DNA of 64,000 nt. Source: Pseudooceanicola atlanticus. Lineage in GTDB: Bacteria; Pseudomonadota; Alphaproteobacteria; Rhodobacterales; Rhodobacteraceae. The notes under the pieces are model-generated. The model made no database searches and was not told where the DNA came from. It saw only the letters and a list, made by a program, of their open reading frames with translations. Shown here piece by piece: positions 8,247 through 17,472 of the stretch (position 1 is its first letter; every line of letters begins with the position of its first letter). Both the position numbers and the translations under genes were made by a program. The stretch covers positions 248,001 through 312,000 of the forward strand of contig NZ_AQQX01000001.1 in assembly GCF_000768315.1 (NCBI RefSeq), written 5' to 3'.

Positions 8247-9803
8247 TTACGCCGCGCTGCCCTCCCAATAGGGCTCGCGCAGTTCACGCTTGAGGATCTT
8301 GCCGATCTCGCTGCGCGGCAGGTCGTCCCGGAATTCGACCGCCGACAGGCGCTGCGTCTTGCCCAGCTGGTCGTTGGCCCAGGACCGGATCGCCTCGGCA
8401 TCCGCCTCCGTATGGCGCGGCACGACAAGGCCCAGCGGCGTCTCGCCCCAGTCGCGGGACGGAATGGCGATGACCGCCACATCGGCCACGTCGGGATGCT
8501 TGCGCAGAACGGCCTCGAGGTCGGCGGCATAGATGTTGAACCCGCCCGAGATGATCATGTCCTTCTTGCGGTCCAGCAGGTGCAGGAACCCGTCCTCGTC
8601 GAAACGGCCCATATCGCCGGTGCGCACGAAATGCTCGCCTTCGGGGGACACCCAGGTCGCCTCGCGCGTCTTGTCGGGGTTGTTGTGATAGCCCGGCATC
8701 ATCGAGCCCGACCGGCCCACGACCTCCCCGTAGGAGCCATAGGGCAATTCGTTGCCATCCTCGTCGATCACCCGCATATCTGCGCCCGGCTGGGGCTGGC
8801 CGACCGTGTCCCACTTGTCCGGGTGTGCAGCGCAGTCCAGCACCGTGGCCGGGCCGCCTTCGGTCATGCCGTAGAACTCCATGATGTTGCCCGGCCAGCG
8901 TGCCATGCAGCGTTCGATCACGATCCCCGGCAGCGGGGCCGAGGTCGACATCTTGCACTGGTAGGCCGACAGGTCGAACTCGTCGAAGCGCGGCTCGTCC
9001 ATCAGGCGCATGTATTGCACCGGCACCAGCATCGCATGGGTGGCGCGGTGTTTTTCGGACAGTTCCAGGAACGGCACCGTCTTGAACTTGGCCATCGACA
9101 CCACCGTCGCGCCCCGCACCAGGCAGGCCAGGATCGCCACCAGCGTCGTGTTGGAATAAAGCGGCGTCGACATCATCAGCACGCCGTTCTCGTCCAGCCC
9201 GTAGGCCGAGGTGCGCGAGAATTGCCGCGACCGGAACAGGTGGTCATGCACGATGCCCTTGGGCGTGCCGGTCGTGCCACTGGAATAGATCATGTCAAAC
9301 AGGTCGTTCAGCGGAACCGCCTCTGGCTCCACCGCCGGGGCATCGCCGATCCAGGCGTCCAGCTCGGCCAGGTCGACGATCTGCTCCGCGCCCAGCTTGT
9401 CCGCCGTGTCACGGTACATCTGCGTGGTGAACAGCAGCGACGCCCCGCAATCCGACCGCATCTTCACCAGCGCGGCTTCGGTTGCGGAAAAGGGCAGGGG
9501 CACCATGCAGGCCCCCGACGCGACGACGCCCGCATACATGATGACATTCGCCGCCGAGTTTTCGGCCAGCGAGGCAACCATGCTGCCCGGGCCGATGCCC
9601 ATGGCCTTCAGTCGTCCGACAACGCGGGCCACCTTGTCGCCGAACTCCGCCCAGGTGACGGTGGTCGTCTCGTCGATCACGCAGGGCTTGTCCCCCATGC
9701 GCGCGGCGTTCTCCATCATCCGCGGGCCAAAGCTCAGCAGCTCTTCGTCGGGGATCACTTTCGGGATCAGGCGCTCCACGCCCTGTGATTGGCTCTCACT
9801 CAT
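8247..9803 (-). CDS. Acyl-CoA ligase (AMP-forming)
   Basis: 518 residues, third adenylate-forming ligase of the block. YSSGTTGTPKGIVHDH is the phosphate loop, FYGMTEGGPAT the A5 motif, RTGDMGRFDEDGFLHLLDRKKDMIISGG the hinge, and LPRSEIGKILKREL carries the catalytic lysine. The start is the ATG 8 bp after GGAGAG; six residues upstream is another ATG without proper spacing. First gene of the minus-strand operon, facing the acyl-CoA dehydrogenase across a 154-bp promoter region. Confidence 0.9.
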   Translation of the reverse strand: MSESQSQGVERLIPKVIPDEELLSFGPRMMENAARMGDKPCVIDETTTVTWAEFGDKVARVVGRLKAMGIGPGSMVASLAENSAANVIMYAGVVASGACMVPLPFSATEAALVKMRSDCGASLLFTTQMYRDTADKLGAEQIVDLAELDAWIGDAPAVEPEAVPLNDLFDMIYSSGTTGTPKGIVHDHLFRSRQFSRTSAYGLDENGVLMMSTPLYSNTTLVAILACLVRGATVVSMAKFKTVPFLELSEKHRATHAMLVPVQYMRLMDEPRFDEFDLSAYQCKMSTSAPLPGIVIERCMARWPGNIMEFYGMTEGGPATVLDCAAHPDKWDTVGQPQPGADMRVIDEDGNELPYGSYGEVVGRSGSMMPGYHNNPDKTREATWVSPEGEHFVRTGDMGRFDEDGFLHLLDRKKDMIISGGFNIYAADLEAVLRKHPDVADVAVIAIPSRDWGETPLGLVVPRHTEADAEAIRSWANDQLGKTQRLSAVEFRDDLPRSEIGKILKRELREPYWEGSAA

Positions 9804-9872
9804 TCTGGCCCTCTCCTCCATCGGTCCGAACGGTCATGCGCTAACTTACCCGCGGGAAAGATAGGGTCAATA

Positions 9873-9887
9873 TTCCGCTTATCGGAA
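9873..9887. promoter_or_regulatory. Inverted repeat TTCCG-N5-CGGAA, candidate IclR operator
   Basis: A perfect 5-bp inverted repeat with a 5-bp spacer, followed 20 bp later (9893) by another TTCCGC half-site. It lies in the divergent promoter of the acyl-CoA ligase and acyl-CoA dehydrogenase genes. Similar half-sites (TTCCGCCTTTCGG at about 5697, GCGGAA at 3497 and 3601) occur at the other promoters of the block. The IclR product encoded at 4805-5626 is the likely ligand. Confidence 0.45.
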
Positions 9888-9957
9888 AATTGTTCCGCAT
9901 TATTGACTCGGCTCTGAAAGGGGTGTCCATTACGCCCGACCAGGAGGAGAACCAGCG

Positions 9958-11178
9958 ATGTACGACCATTTTCCGATCTCGGATCACGCCAAGAAAATGC
10001 GGGAAAAGCTCCTGCAATTCATGGAAGATCACATCTATCCGGCCGAAAAGATCTACTACCAGCAGGTCGAGGAAGGCGGGCGCTGGTGCGTCCCCCCGAT
10101 CATGGAAGAGCTCAAGGCCAAGGGCAAGGAATCGGGCCTTTGGAACATGTTCCTGCCCCACGATGCGGGTGAATACAAAGGCGCGGGCCTGACCAATCTC
10201 GAATACGGTACCCTGTGCGAGATCATGGGCCGGTCCTCCATCGGGTCGGAACCGTTCAACTGCTCCGCCCCCGATACCGGCAACATGGAGACGATCTTCA
10301 TGTACGGCACGGAAGAGCATAAGGCAAAATGGCTCAAGCCGCTTCTGGACGGCGAAATCCGCTCCTGCTTCGCGATGACCGAACCCTCCGTCGCCTCCTC
10401 CGACGCGACGAATATCGAAACCCGGATCGAACGCGACGGCGACGAATATGTCATCAACGGCACCAAGTGGTGGTCCTCGGGCGCAATGGACCCGCGCTGC
10501 AAGATCGCCATCCTGATGGGCAAGACCGACCCCGATGCGCAGACCCACAAGCAGCAGTCGATGATCCTAGTGCCCTTCGACAGCCCCGGCGTCACCGTCG
10601 ACCGCCACCTGTCGGTGATCGGCTACGACCACGCGCCCCATGGCCATGCCGAAGTGACCTACAAGGACGTGCGCGTGCCGGTGACGAACATCCTGCTTGG
10701 CGAAGGCCGCGGGTTCGAGATCGCCCAGGGCCGCCTCGGGCCGGGCCGCATCCACCACGCCATGCGCTCGGTCGGGCAGGCGGAACGCGCGCTTGAAATG
10801 ATGTGCCAGCGCGGCATGGACCGCACCGCCTTTGGCAAGCGCATTGCCGATATGGGCGTGACCAAGCACTGGATCGCCGAAAGCCGTTGCGAGATCGAAC
10901 AGGCCCGCCTGCTCGTGCTGCACGCCGCCTACATGATGGACACCGTCGGCAACAAGGTCGCCCGGAAAGAGATCGCGATGATCAAGGTCGTGGCCGCCAA
11001 CATGGTCCAGCGCGTGGTCGACCGCGCCATGCAGGTCCACGGCGCGCAGGGCGTGTCGCAGGACACCACGCTGGCCTCGGCCTTCGCCAATGCGCGCACG
11101 ATGCGCCTGGTCGACGGCCCGGACGAGGTGCACCGCGAAACCATCGCCAAGCTCGAACTCAAGCAGTACAGGAACTGA
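9958..11178 (+). CDS. Acyl-CoA dehydrogenase
   Basis: 406 residues, the normal length. [19 protein letters not shown] is the FAD/substrate signature region and [15 protein letters not shown] the C-terminal one. It introduces a trans-2 double bond in acyl-CoA, passing electrons to ETF. The catalytic base appears to be in the C-terminal helical domain, at [12 protein letters not shown], typical of the ACAD10/11-like or long-chain branch. Strong AGGAGGAG before the ATG. It is followed 4 bp later by an SDR gene, forming a plus-strand two-gene operon divergent from the ligase operon. Confidence 0.93.
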   Translation: MYDHFPISDHAKKMREKLLQFMEDHIYPAEKIYYQQVEEGGRWCVPPIMEELKAKGKESGLWNMFLPHDAGEYKGAGLTNLEYGTLCEIMGRSSIGSEPFNCSAPDTGNMETIFMYGTEEHKAKWLKPLLDGEIRSCFAMTEPSVASSDATNIETRIERDGDEYVINGTKWWSSGAMDPRCKIAILMGKTDPDAQTHKQQSMILVPFDSPGVTVDRHLSVIGYDHAPHGHAEVTYKDVRVPVTNILLGEGRGFEIAQGRLGPGRIHHAMRSVGQAERALEMMCQRGMDRTAFGKRIADMGVTKHWIAESRCEIEQARLLVLHAAYMMDTVGNKVARKEIAMIKVVAANMVQRVVDRAMQVHGAQGVSQDTTLASAFANARTMRLVDGPDEVHRETIAKLELKQYRN

Positions 11179-11182
11179 TGCC

Positions 11183-11947
11183 ATGTCGGACTTGCTGCAA
11201 CTGAAGGACAAGGTCGTCCTGATCACCGGCTCTTCGCGCGGCATCGGCCGCGCGATGGCCGAAATGTTCGCCGAAGCCGGGGCCAAGGTCGTCGTCTCCT
11301 CGCGCAAGGCCGAAGCCTGCGAGCCGGTGGCCGAGGCGATCCGCGCCAAGGGCGGAGAGGCGCTCGTCGTGCCCGCCCATATCGGCAATACCGAGGACCT
11401 GCAGAACCTCGTCGACCAGACCATCGCCAAATGGGGTCGCATCGACGTGCTGGTCCCCAATGCGGCGATCAACCCGGTTTACGGCCCGATGCAGGACCTG
11501 CCCGACGAAGCCTTCGACAAGATGCTGACGACCAATGTCCGCTGCATGGTGTCGCTGGCCAAGATGGTGCTGCCCGGCATGGCCGAAAATGGTGGCGGGT
11601 CGATGGTCATCATCTCGTCGGTCGCCGCGATCAAGGGGTCGACGACGCTCGGCGCCTATGGGGTGACCAAGGCCGCCGATGCCGCCGTCGCCCGCGCGCT
11701 GGCGCTGGAATGGGGTCCGAAGAACATTCGCGTCAACGCGATCGGGCCGGGCCTCATCAAGACCGATTTTGCCCGCGCCCTCTGGGAAGACCCCGAGCGG
11801 ATCGAGCGGATCAACAACGCCAACCCGATGCGCCGCATGGGCACCGTCGACGAAATCGCCGGCACCGCGCTGTGGCTCGCCTCGCCGATGTCGGGCTACG
11901 TGAACGGCCAGCTCATCATCGCCGATGGGGGCCAGACACTGGCCTGA
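11183..11947 (+). CDS. Short-chain dehydrogenase/reductase (SDR)
   Basis: 254 residues. TGSSRGIGRAMAEMFAEAG (cofactor loop), PNAA in place of NNAG, the catalytic Ser in IISSVAA, YGVTK as the YxxxK variant, and GQLIIADGG near the C-terminus. An arginine after strand 2 (SSRKAEA) points to NADP preference. The ATG lies 4 bp past the acyl-CoA dehydrogenase stop, so the two are cotranscribed. Role in the same degradation pathway is inferred from position only. Confidence 0.9.
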   Translation: MSDLLQLKDKVVLITGSSRGIGRAMAEMFAEAGAKVVVSSRKAEACEPVAEAIRAKGGEALVVPAHIGNTEDLQNLVDQTIAKWGRIDVLVPNAAINPVYGPMQDLPDEAFDKMLTTNVRCMVSLAKMVLPGMAENGGGSMVIISSVAAIKGSTTLGAYGVTKAADAAVARALALEWGPKNIRVNAIGPGLIKTDFARALWEDPERIERINNANPMRRMGTVDEIAGTALWLASPMSGYVNGQLIIADGGQTLA

Positions 11948-12117
11948 TCCTCGGCCTCAAATCTCCGGCGTGGCGCGGCTGATTCCGCGCCCGCCACCCC
12001 AACCGACGCTGCGTCGGCACCCGCCCCGCATCCGGCCGATCACGCCGGCCTCGCGTCCGCCTCCCCAAGACCCTCTCCGGAAAACAGCGCGCCACATTAG
12101 ATGCAAGTACGCACGCG

Positions 12118-12174
12118 CCCCCTTTCATCTGGCCGAAAAATATCCTCGGGGGTCCGGGGGCAGACGCCCCCGGC
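12118..12174 (-). repeat. Conserved 3' intergenic element, copy B (variant)
   Basis: Read on the minus strand: a strong hairpin CCGGGGGC-GTCT-GCCCCCGG, then GAGGATATTTTTCGGCCAGATG and AAAGGGG. It lies 41 bp downstream of the rlmH stop and is the likely terminator of the rsfS-rlmH transcript. It belongs to the variant sub-family with GGCCAGATGAAA rather than GGCAAGATGAAG. Confidence 0.65.
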
Positions 12175-12215
12175 GACCTGCCACCCCGCGCCCCGCTATC
12201 GGCAGGGCGCCAATG

Positions 12216-12686
12216 TCATTCGCGGTGATAGGGCGATCCGGCCAGGATCGTGGTGGCGCGGTAGATCTGCTCGGCCAGCATGACGCGGGCCAGCATGTGC
12301 GGCCAGACCATCTTGCCGAACGACAGCTTGTGATCGGCCCGCGCCCGCAGGCCGGGGTCGATCCCGTCCGCGCCCCCGATGACAAAGGCCACGTCCTGCG
12401 CGCCATCATCGCGGTGACGCGCCAGCAGGTCGGCAAATTCGGGGGAGGTCATGACGCGGCCGCGCTCGTCCAGCGCGATCACCACGGCGCGGTCGGGCAG
12501 GGCGCGGTCCAGCAATCCGGCCTCGCCGGCCATCCCGCCACCCTTCTTGTCCTCGACCTCGGTCACGGAAACCGGACCCAGACCAAGGGCACGGCCCGTG
12601 CGGTCCGCACGGGTCAGGTAGTCGTCGATCAGGCTCGCTTCGGGCCCCTTGCGCAGGCGCCCGACGGCGCAGATCGTCAGTCGCAC
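12216..12686 (-). CDS. rlmH: 23S rRNA (pseudouridine1915-N3)-methyltransferase
   Basis: 156 residues, the RlmH/SPOUT length. ALDERG (about 71-76) and FVIGGADG (about 101-108) form the knotted SAM site, and the C-terminal KMVWPHMLARVMLAEQIYRATTI helix plus terminal tyrosine-containing SPYH is the family hallmark. It methylates pseudouridine 1915 in helix 69 of assembled 70S ribosomes. GTG start, 7 bp after the rsfS stop: rsfS-rlmH is a conserved bacterial pair. Confidence 0.97.
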   Translation of the reverse strand: MRLTICAVGRLRKGPEASLIDDYLTRADRTGRALGLGPVSVTEVEDKKGGGMAGEAGLLDRALPDRAVVIALDERGRVMTSPEFADLLARHRDDGAQDVAFVIGGADGIDPGLRARADHKLSFGKMVWPHMLARVMLAEQIYRATTILAGSPYHRE

Positions 12687-12692
12687 GTCAGG

Positions 12693-13154
12693 TCAGGCGT
12701 GCGTTTTCTCGGTCGCGGCGGGCATCCACATCTTCTCAAGCTGGTAGAAGTCGCGGACCTCGGGGCGGAACACGTGAACCACCACGTCGCCGGTGTCGAT
12801 CAGGACCCAGTCACCGGTATCCTTGCCCTCGACCTTGGCGGTAAAGCCGTAGGTCGTCTTGATCTTCTCGACCAGCTTTTCCGACAGCGCCGCAACCTGG
12901 CGGCTGGACCGGCCCGAGCAGATCACCATGTGATCGCCCATGGACGAACGACCGCGCAGATCGATCTGCACGATGTCTTCGGCCTTTTCGGAGTCGAGGG
13001 TCTCGAGGATCAGGGCGAGAATCGCGTCACTGATATCCGTCGTTTGGGCGGCGCTCATGCCGGCCCCGTTTTGTGCGGTTTCAACCGCGGCAGTGTCAAA
13101 AGACAGGACATCGTCCTCCTTGCTGCGCGCCGTCAGAGCCCCGGCGCTGGACAT
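12693..13154 (-). CDS. rsfS: Ribosomal silencing factor RsfS
   Basis: The RsfS/Iojap domain occupies about residues 40-148: LEDIVQIDLRGRSSMGDHMVICSGRSSRQV-like core (here read as AEDIVQIDLRGRS then MGDHMVICSGRSSRQ), GDWVLIDTGDVVVHVF and RDFYQLEKMW. It binds L14 and blocks subunit joining during starvation. The first 33 residues are extra compared with most homologues, and translation could begin at the internal ATG (13058, MSAAQTT). Neither start has a clear Shine-Dalgarno, so the N-terminus is uncertain. Confidence 0.93.
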   Translation of the reverse strand: MSSAGALTARSKEDDVLSFDTAAVETAQNGAGMSAAQTTDISDAILALILETLDSEKAEDIVQIDLRGRSSMGDHMVICSGRSSRQVAALSEKLVEKIKTTYGFTAKVEGKDTGDWVLIDTGDVVVHVFRPEVRDFYQLEKMWMPAATEKTHA

Positions 13155-13305
13155 GTTTCAAAGATAACAACAGCAGCGTGTCGTTTCAATGAAACTGCTT
13201 GTCCCCGGCGTCACGGGCCGGGGATTGGCGGGGTTTGGCGCATTTCCATGGCATTTCGGCCTCACATCGGGGCCGGATCGCCCCCAGATGGCACCCATGG
13301 CGGGA

Positions 13306-14649
13306 TCAATCAAGGGCCTTGCCGGTTGGAGTTTCCGGCTGTCCGGGGCCGTCGCCCAGCATCCGCACCTCGCGCTGCGGGAAGGGGATCGAGATGCCGT
13401 TGGCCTGGAACGCGTCCCACAGCGCCAGGTAGACATTGCCCCGGATATTGGTCAGCCCGCCGGTCGGATCGGTGATCCAGAACCGCAGGATGTAATCGAC
13501 CGAGCTGTCGCCGAACCCCACGATATGGCAGACCGGCGGCTTGTGGGTCAGCACCCGCTCCACCGCCATGGCGGCCTCGATGGCGATCTTGCGCACCTTG
13601 TGCGGATCGTCCCCGTAGGCGGTGCCGAAATAGATATCCAGCCGGACGAAATCGTTGGAATGGGACCAGTTGACCACCTGCGTTGTGATCAGGTCCTCGT
13701 TCGGGATCAGGTATTCCTTGCCGTCCCGCGTGGTGATCGAAACGTACCGCGCGCCCAGCGAGTTGATCCAGCCGAAGGTCTCGCCCACGGAAATCACGTC
13801 GCCGGGCTTCACCGACTTGTCCAGCAGGATGATGATGCCCGACACCAGGTTCGACACCACCTTCTGCAGGCCGAAGCCCAGGCCCACACCGATTGCCCCC
13901 GACAGCACCGCCAGCCCCGTCAGGTCCACGCCCACCGACTTCAAGCCGATGAACAGTGCCAGGCCATACAGCAGCAATTGCAGGAACTTCACCATCAGCA
14001 CCCGCATCGAGGGGCTGATATCCTCCACCCGGCTGATATTCGCGGCCGAGGCATGGGACAGGAACCGCGCCAGCGTGAACAGCCCCGTCAGCAGGACCAG
14101 CGCCTGCAACAGCGTCCACAGCGTCAGCCGGGTTTCCCCGATGGCCAGCCCGATGCCCTCCAGCAGGGACTGCACCTCTTCGGTCAGGCCCAGGATCACC
14201 AGCGTCACCCACAGCCAGCCCGCCATCCGCACGATGCCGCGCAGCGCGTTGTTGGCGATGAACCGCGACACCAGCGAGATCACCACCCAAGCAAAGGCGA
14301 TCGACCCGATCACCCCCAGCAGGTAGGACCGCGACGGCCACGTGACCTCCCGCATGATCCAGATCACCGGCCACAGCAGCACCACGAAGATCATCAGTCG
14401 CATCTGCCTGTGGATCACCAGCGCGAAGCGCAGCCGCCATTTCGGCCAGCCATCCCGCCCCCGCAGCCATTCGTGATAGCGCGGCGCGATCAGCCGGGCG
14501 ATCAGCGTTGCCAGAACCAGCACACCAAGCGCGATCAGCAGCTGATAGGCGTTCCAGGGGCGCAGCAGCCCGGTCACGAAAGATTCGAATTGCCCCCAAA
14601 GCGACAGGGCAATCTGCTGGACCAGTTCGACCGGTTCTTGTGTTTCCAT
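13306..14649 (-). CDS. Small-conductance mechanosensitive channel (MscS family)
   Basis: 447 residues. Four to five N-terminal membrane helices precede the MscS core: pore helix LSGAIGVGLGFGLQKVVSN followed by LLDKSVKPGDVISVGETFGWI and the beta domain ISTRDGKEYLIPNED-like segment (here SITTRDGKEYLIPNE). It opens under membrane tension to release solutes during osmotic downshock. The start is the ATG preceded by GGAGGAG; an in-frame ATG 17 codons earlier lacks a ribosome site. Longer than E. coli MscS (286) because of the extra N-terminal helices, as in YbdG/YnaI-type channels. Confidence 0.93.
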   Translation of the reverse strand: METQEPVELVQQIALSLWGQFESFVTGLLRPWNAYQLLIALGVLVLATLIARLIAPRYHEWLRGRDGWPKWRLRFALVIHRQMRLMIFVVLLWPVIWIMREVTWPSRSYLLGVIGSIAFAWVVISLVSRFIANNALRGIVRMAGWLWVTLVILGLTEEVQSLLEGIGLAIGETRLTLWTLLQALVLLTGLFTLARFLSHASAANISRVEDISPSMRVLMVKFLQLLLYGLALFIGLKSVGVDLTGLAVLSGAIGVGLGFGLQKVVSNLVSGIIILLDKSVKPGDVISVGETFGWINSLGARYVSITTRDGKEYLIPNEDLITTQVVNWSHSNDFVRLDIYFGTAYGDDPHKVRKIAIEAAMAVERVLTHKPPVCHIVGFGDSSVDYILRFWITDPTGGLTNIRGNVYLALWDAFQANGISIPFPQREVRMLGDGPGQPETPTGKALD

Positions 14650-14990
14650 GCGCGCGGCTCTCCTCCGGGCCAGTCTCGCGCGGGTCGGCGCGTCAGACAA
14701 TAGGGTCTATGCCCTTGATCTGCCTTATATACGGCCCGGAACCCGCGCCGGATCGTTCTGCGACGCAGCATGCTCGCCTCTTGCGAGACGGCCAGAGGGG
14801 TAGTATCTGCCATGCCATGAAACGGGTTTTCGACATGGATGATCGCGCGCGCCTGCCCTGGCGCTTCTTCGGCGCGACGATGACGGTCCTCGCACGGCTA
14901 TGACCGCCGGGGCGCCTTTCGGCGTGCCCGCTTCCTTGACCCGCGCGTCGCCGCACGACGCGACCATCCAATCACCAAAAGGATAATTCC
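14650..14990 (+). other. Upstream region of leuC
   Basis: 341 bp without a confident gene. It holds a possible 28-codon leader ORF (14817-14903), then a GGGCGCC / GGCGTGCCC hairpin at about 14906-14928, then the leuC ribosome site AAAAGGA. The order leader-hairpin-gene resembles an attenuator, but the leader has only three scattered leucines. No clear -35/-10 was recognised. Confidence 0.4.
14817..14903 (+). CDS. Possible 28-residue leader peptide upstream of leuC
   Basis: ATG to TGA encoding 28 residues, beginning MKRVFDMDD and ending TVLARL, with CTA, a rare leucine codon in this GC-rich sequence, as the last sense codon. AGAGGGG lies about 18 bp upstream, which is far for a ribosome site. 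Leucine is at positions 14, 25 and 28. It could be a regulatory leader for leuC or chance. Confidence 0.25.
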   Translation: MKRVFDMDDRARLPWRFFGATMTVLARL

Positions 14991-16394
<1,404 letters not shown>

Positions 16395-16404
16395 GGAATG
16401 GCGG

Positions 16405-16461
16405 CGGTGGGACATCCCGCAAACGGCCCTGTACGCGGCCTTGCGACCGGATGCCCCACCG
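16405..16461 (+). repeat. Long inverted repeat between leuC and leuD
   Basis: Bases 16405-16417 pair with 16449-16461 (one mismatch), 16418-16422 with 16441-16445 and 16425-16428 with 16437-16440, leaving an 8-nt loop: 21 base pairs in one hairpin. It starts 11 bp after the leuC stop and is not followed by a T-run. It may protect the leuC 3' end or separate leuC and leuD expression. Confidence 0.6.
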
Positions 16462-16482
16462 TACGCTCACACAAAATTAACC

Positions 16483-16497
16483 TTAACCATTCGTTAG
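16483..16497 (+). promoter_or_regulatory. CtrA-like site TTAA-N7-TTAG upstream of leuD
   Basis: TTAACCATTCGTTAG, with a second TTAACC 6 bp upstream, matches the alphaproteobacterial CtrA consensus TTAA-N7-TTAA except for the last base. It is AT-rich within GC-rich DNA, as promoters here tend to be. Function inferred from motif only. Confidence 0.35.
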
Positions 16498-16513
16498 GAT
16501 TCGGAGACCTGCA

Positions 16514-16568
16514 GGCCGACAAGGCACCGACGTAATACCGACGTTGTACCGACGTGTTACCGATGCGG
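16514..16568 (+). repeat. 11-bp tandem repeat array R1, upstream of leuD
   Basis: Five consecutive 11-mers: one degenerate (16514-16524), then CACCGACGTAA, TACCGACGTTG, TACCGACGTGT and TACCGATGCGG. Consensus TACCGACGTNN. The last unit ends 25 bp before the leuD ATG, so the array lies just before the ribosome site, in the leuD promoter or leader. Units run in the direction of leuD. Three further arrays occur in this window. Confidence 0.85.
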
Positions 16569-16593
16569 TTTTCCGTGGTCAGGAAGGACCAAG

Positions 16594-17199
16594 ATGGAAA
16601 AGTTCGAAAAACTCACCGGGGTGGCGGCACCGATGCCGCTGGTCAACATCGACACCGACATGATCATCCCCAAAGTGTTCCTGAAGACGATCAAGCGGTC
16701 GGGCCTGGGCGTGAACCTCTTCGACGAGATGCGCTATGATCGCCAAGGCAACGAGATCCCCGATTTCGTCCTGAACAAGCCCCAGTACCGCGAGGCGGAA
16801 ATCCTTGTCGCCGGCGACAATTTCGGCTGCGGCTCGTCCCGGGAACATGCCCCCTGGGCGATCAAGGATTTCGGCATCCGCTGCGTGATCTCCACCAGCT
16901 TCGCCGACATCTTCTACAACAACTGCTTCAAGAACGGCATCCTGCCGATCGTCCTGCCGGAAGAGCAGCGCGACATCCTGATGAAGGATGCCGAGAAGGG
17001 CTCCAATGCCCGGATCGAGGTCGACCTGGAATCCCAGACCGTCACCTCCTCCGACGGTGAGGTCTTCCATTTCGAGGTCGATCCCTTCCGCAAGCACTGC
17101 CTGCTCGAAGGGCTGGACGACATCGGTCTGACGCTGGAAAAATCCGCCTCCATCGACGCGTTCGAGGCCCAGGCGGCACAGTCCCGGCCCTGGGTCTGA
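16594..17199 (+). CDS. leuD: 3-isopropylmalate dehydratase small subunit
   Basis: 201 residues. [23 protein letters not shown] and [17 protein letters not shown] are the swivel-domain signatures of LeuD, and [19 protein letters not shown] follows as expected. It forms the heterodimer with LeuC. AGGAAGG lies 7 bp before the ATG. Its leader carries the 11-bp repeat array R1. A strong terminator follows at 17249. Confidence 0.97.
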   Translation: MEKFEKLTGVAAPMPLVNIDTDMIIPKVFLKTIKRSGLGVNLFDEMRYDRQGNEIPDFVLNKPQYREAEILVAGDNFGCGSSREHAPWAIKDFGIRCVISTSFADIFYNNCFKNGILPIVLPEEQRDILMKDAEKGSNARIEVDLESQTVTSSDGEVFHFEVDPFRKHCLLEGLDDIGLTLEKSASIDAFEAQAAQSRPWV

Positions 17200-17248
17200 C
17201 CGGATCGGCGGCCTATGGCCGCTTATTCCAAAAACAACACAATCTAGT

Positions 17249-17273
17249 AAAAGGGGAGGCATTCTCCCCTTTT
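17249..17273 (+). terminator. Intrinsic terminator after leuD
   Basis: AAAAGGGGAG-GCATT-CTCCCCTTTT: a 10-bp stem, the A/T edge doubling as T-run. It lies 50 bp past the leuD stop. Confidence 0.8.
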
Positions 17274-17472
17274 GCGTGCACAAATTGATGCAAAGAGGCA
17301 CCAGTTCGGGCAAGGAATCGCCCTAATTCTCTGGTCTTATGAACGTGCGTCTTGAGCCATGGGCGAAAAGGCGGCACGATTGAGGCAAGAATGAGGCACC
17401 GCAAATGCGGCATCAAGTTGGGACACAGAGGCGGCAAAGAATCGCTTCGGACCAGTTTGAAGGGAAAGAGCA

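Noticed and set aside
13189-14703. A 504-codon open frame antisense to the MscS gene
   Set aside because: The translation is low-complexity, Gln/Arg/His rich. The minus strand has a complete MscS channel.
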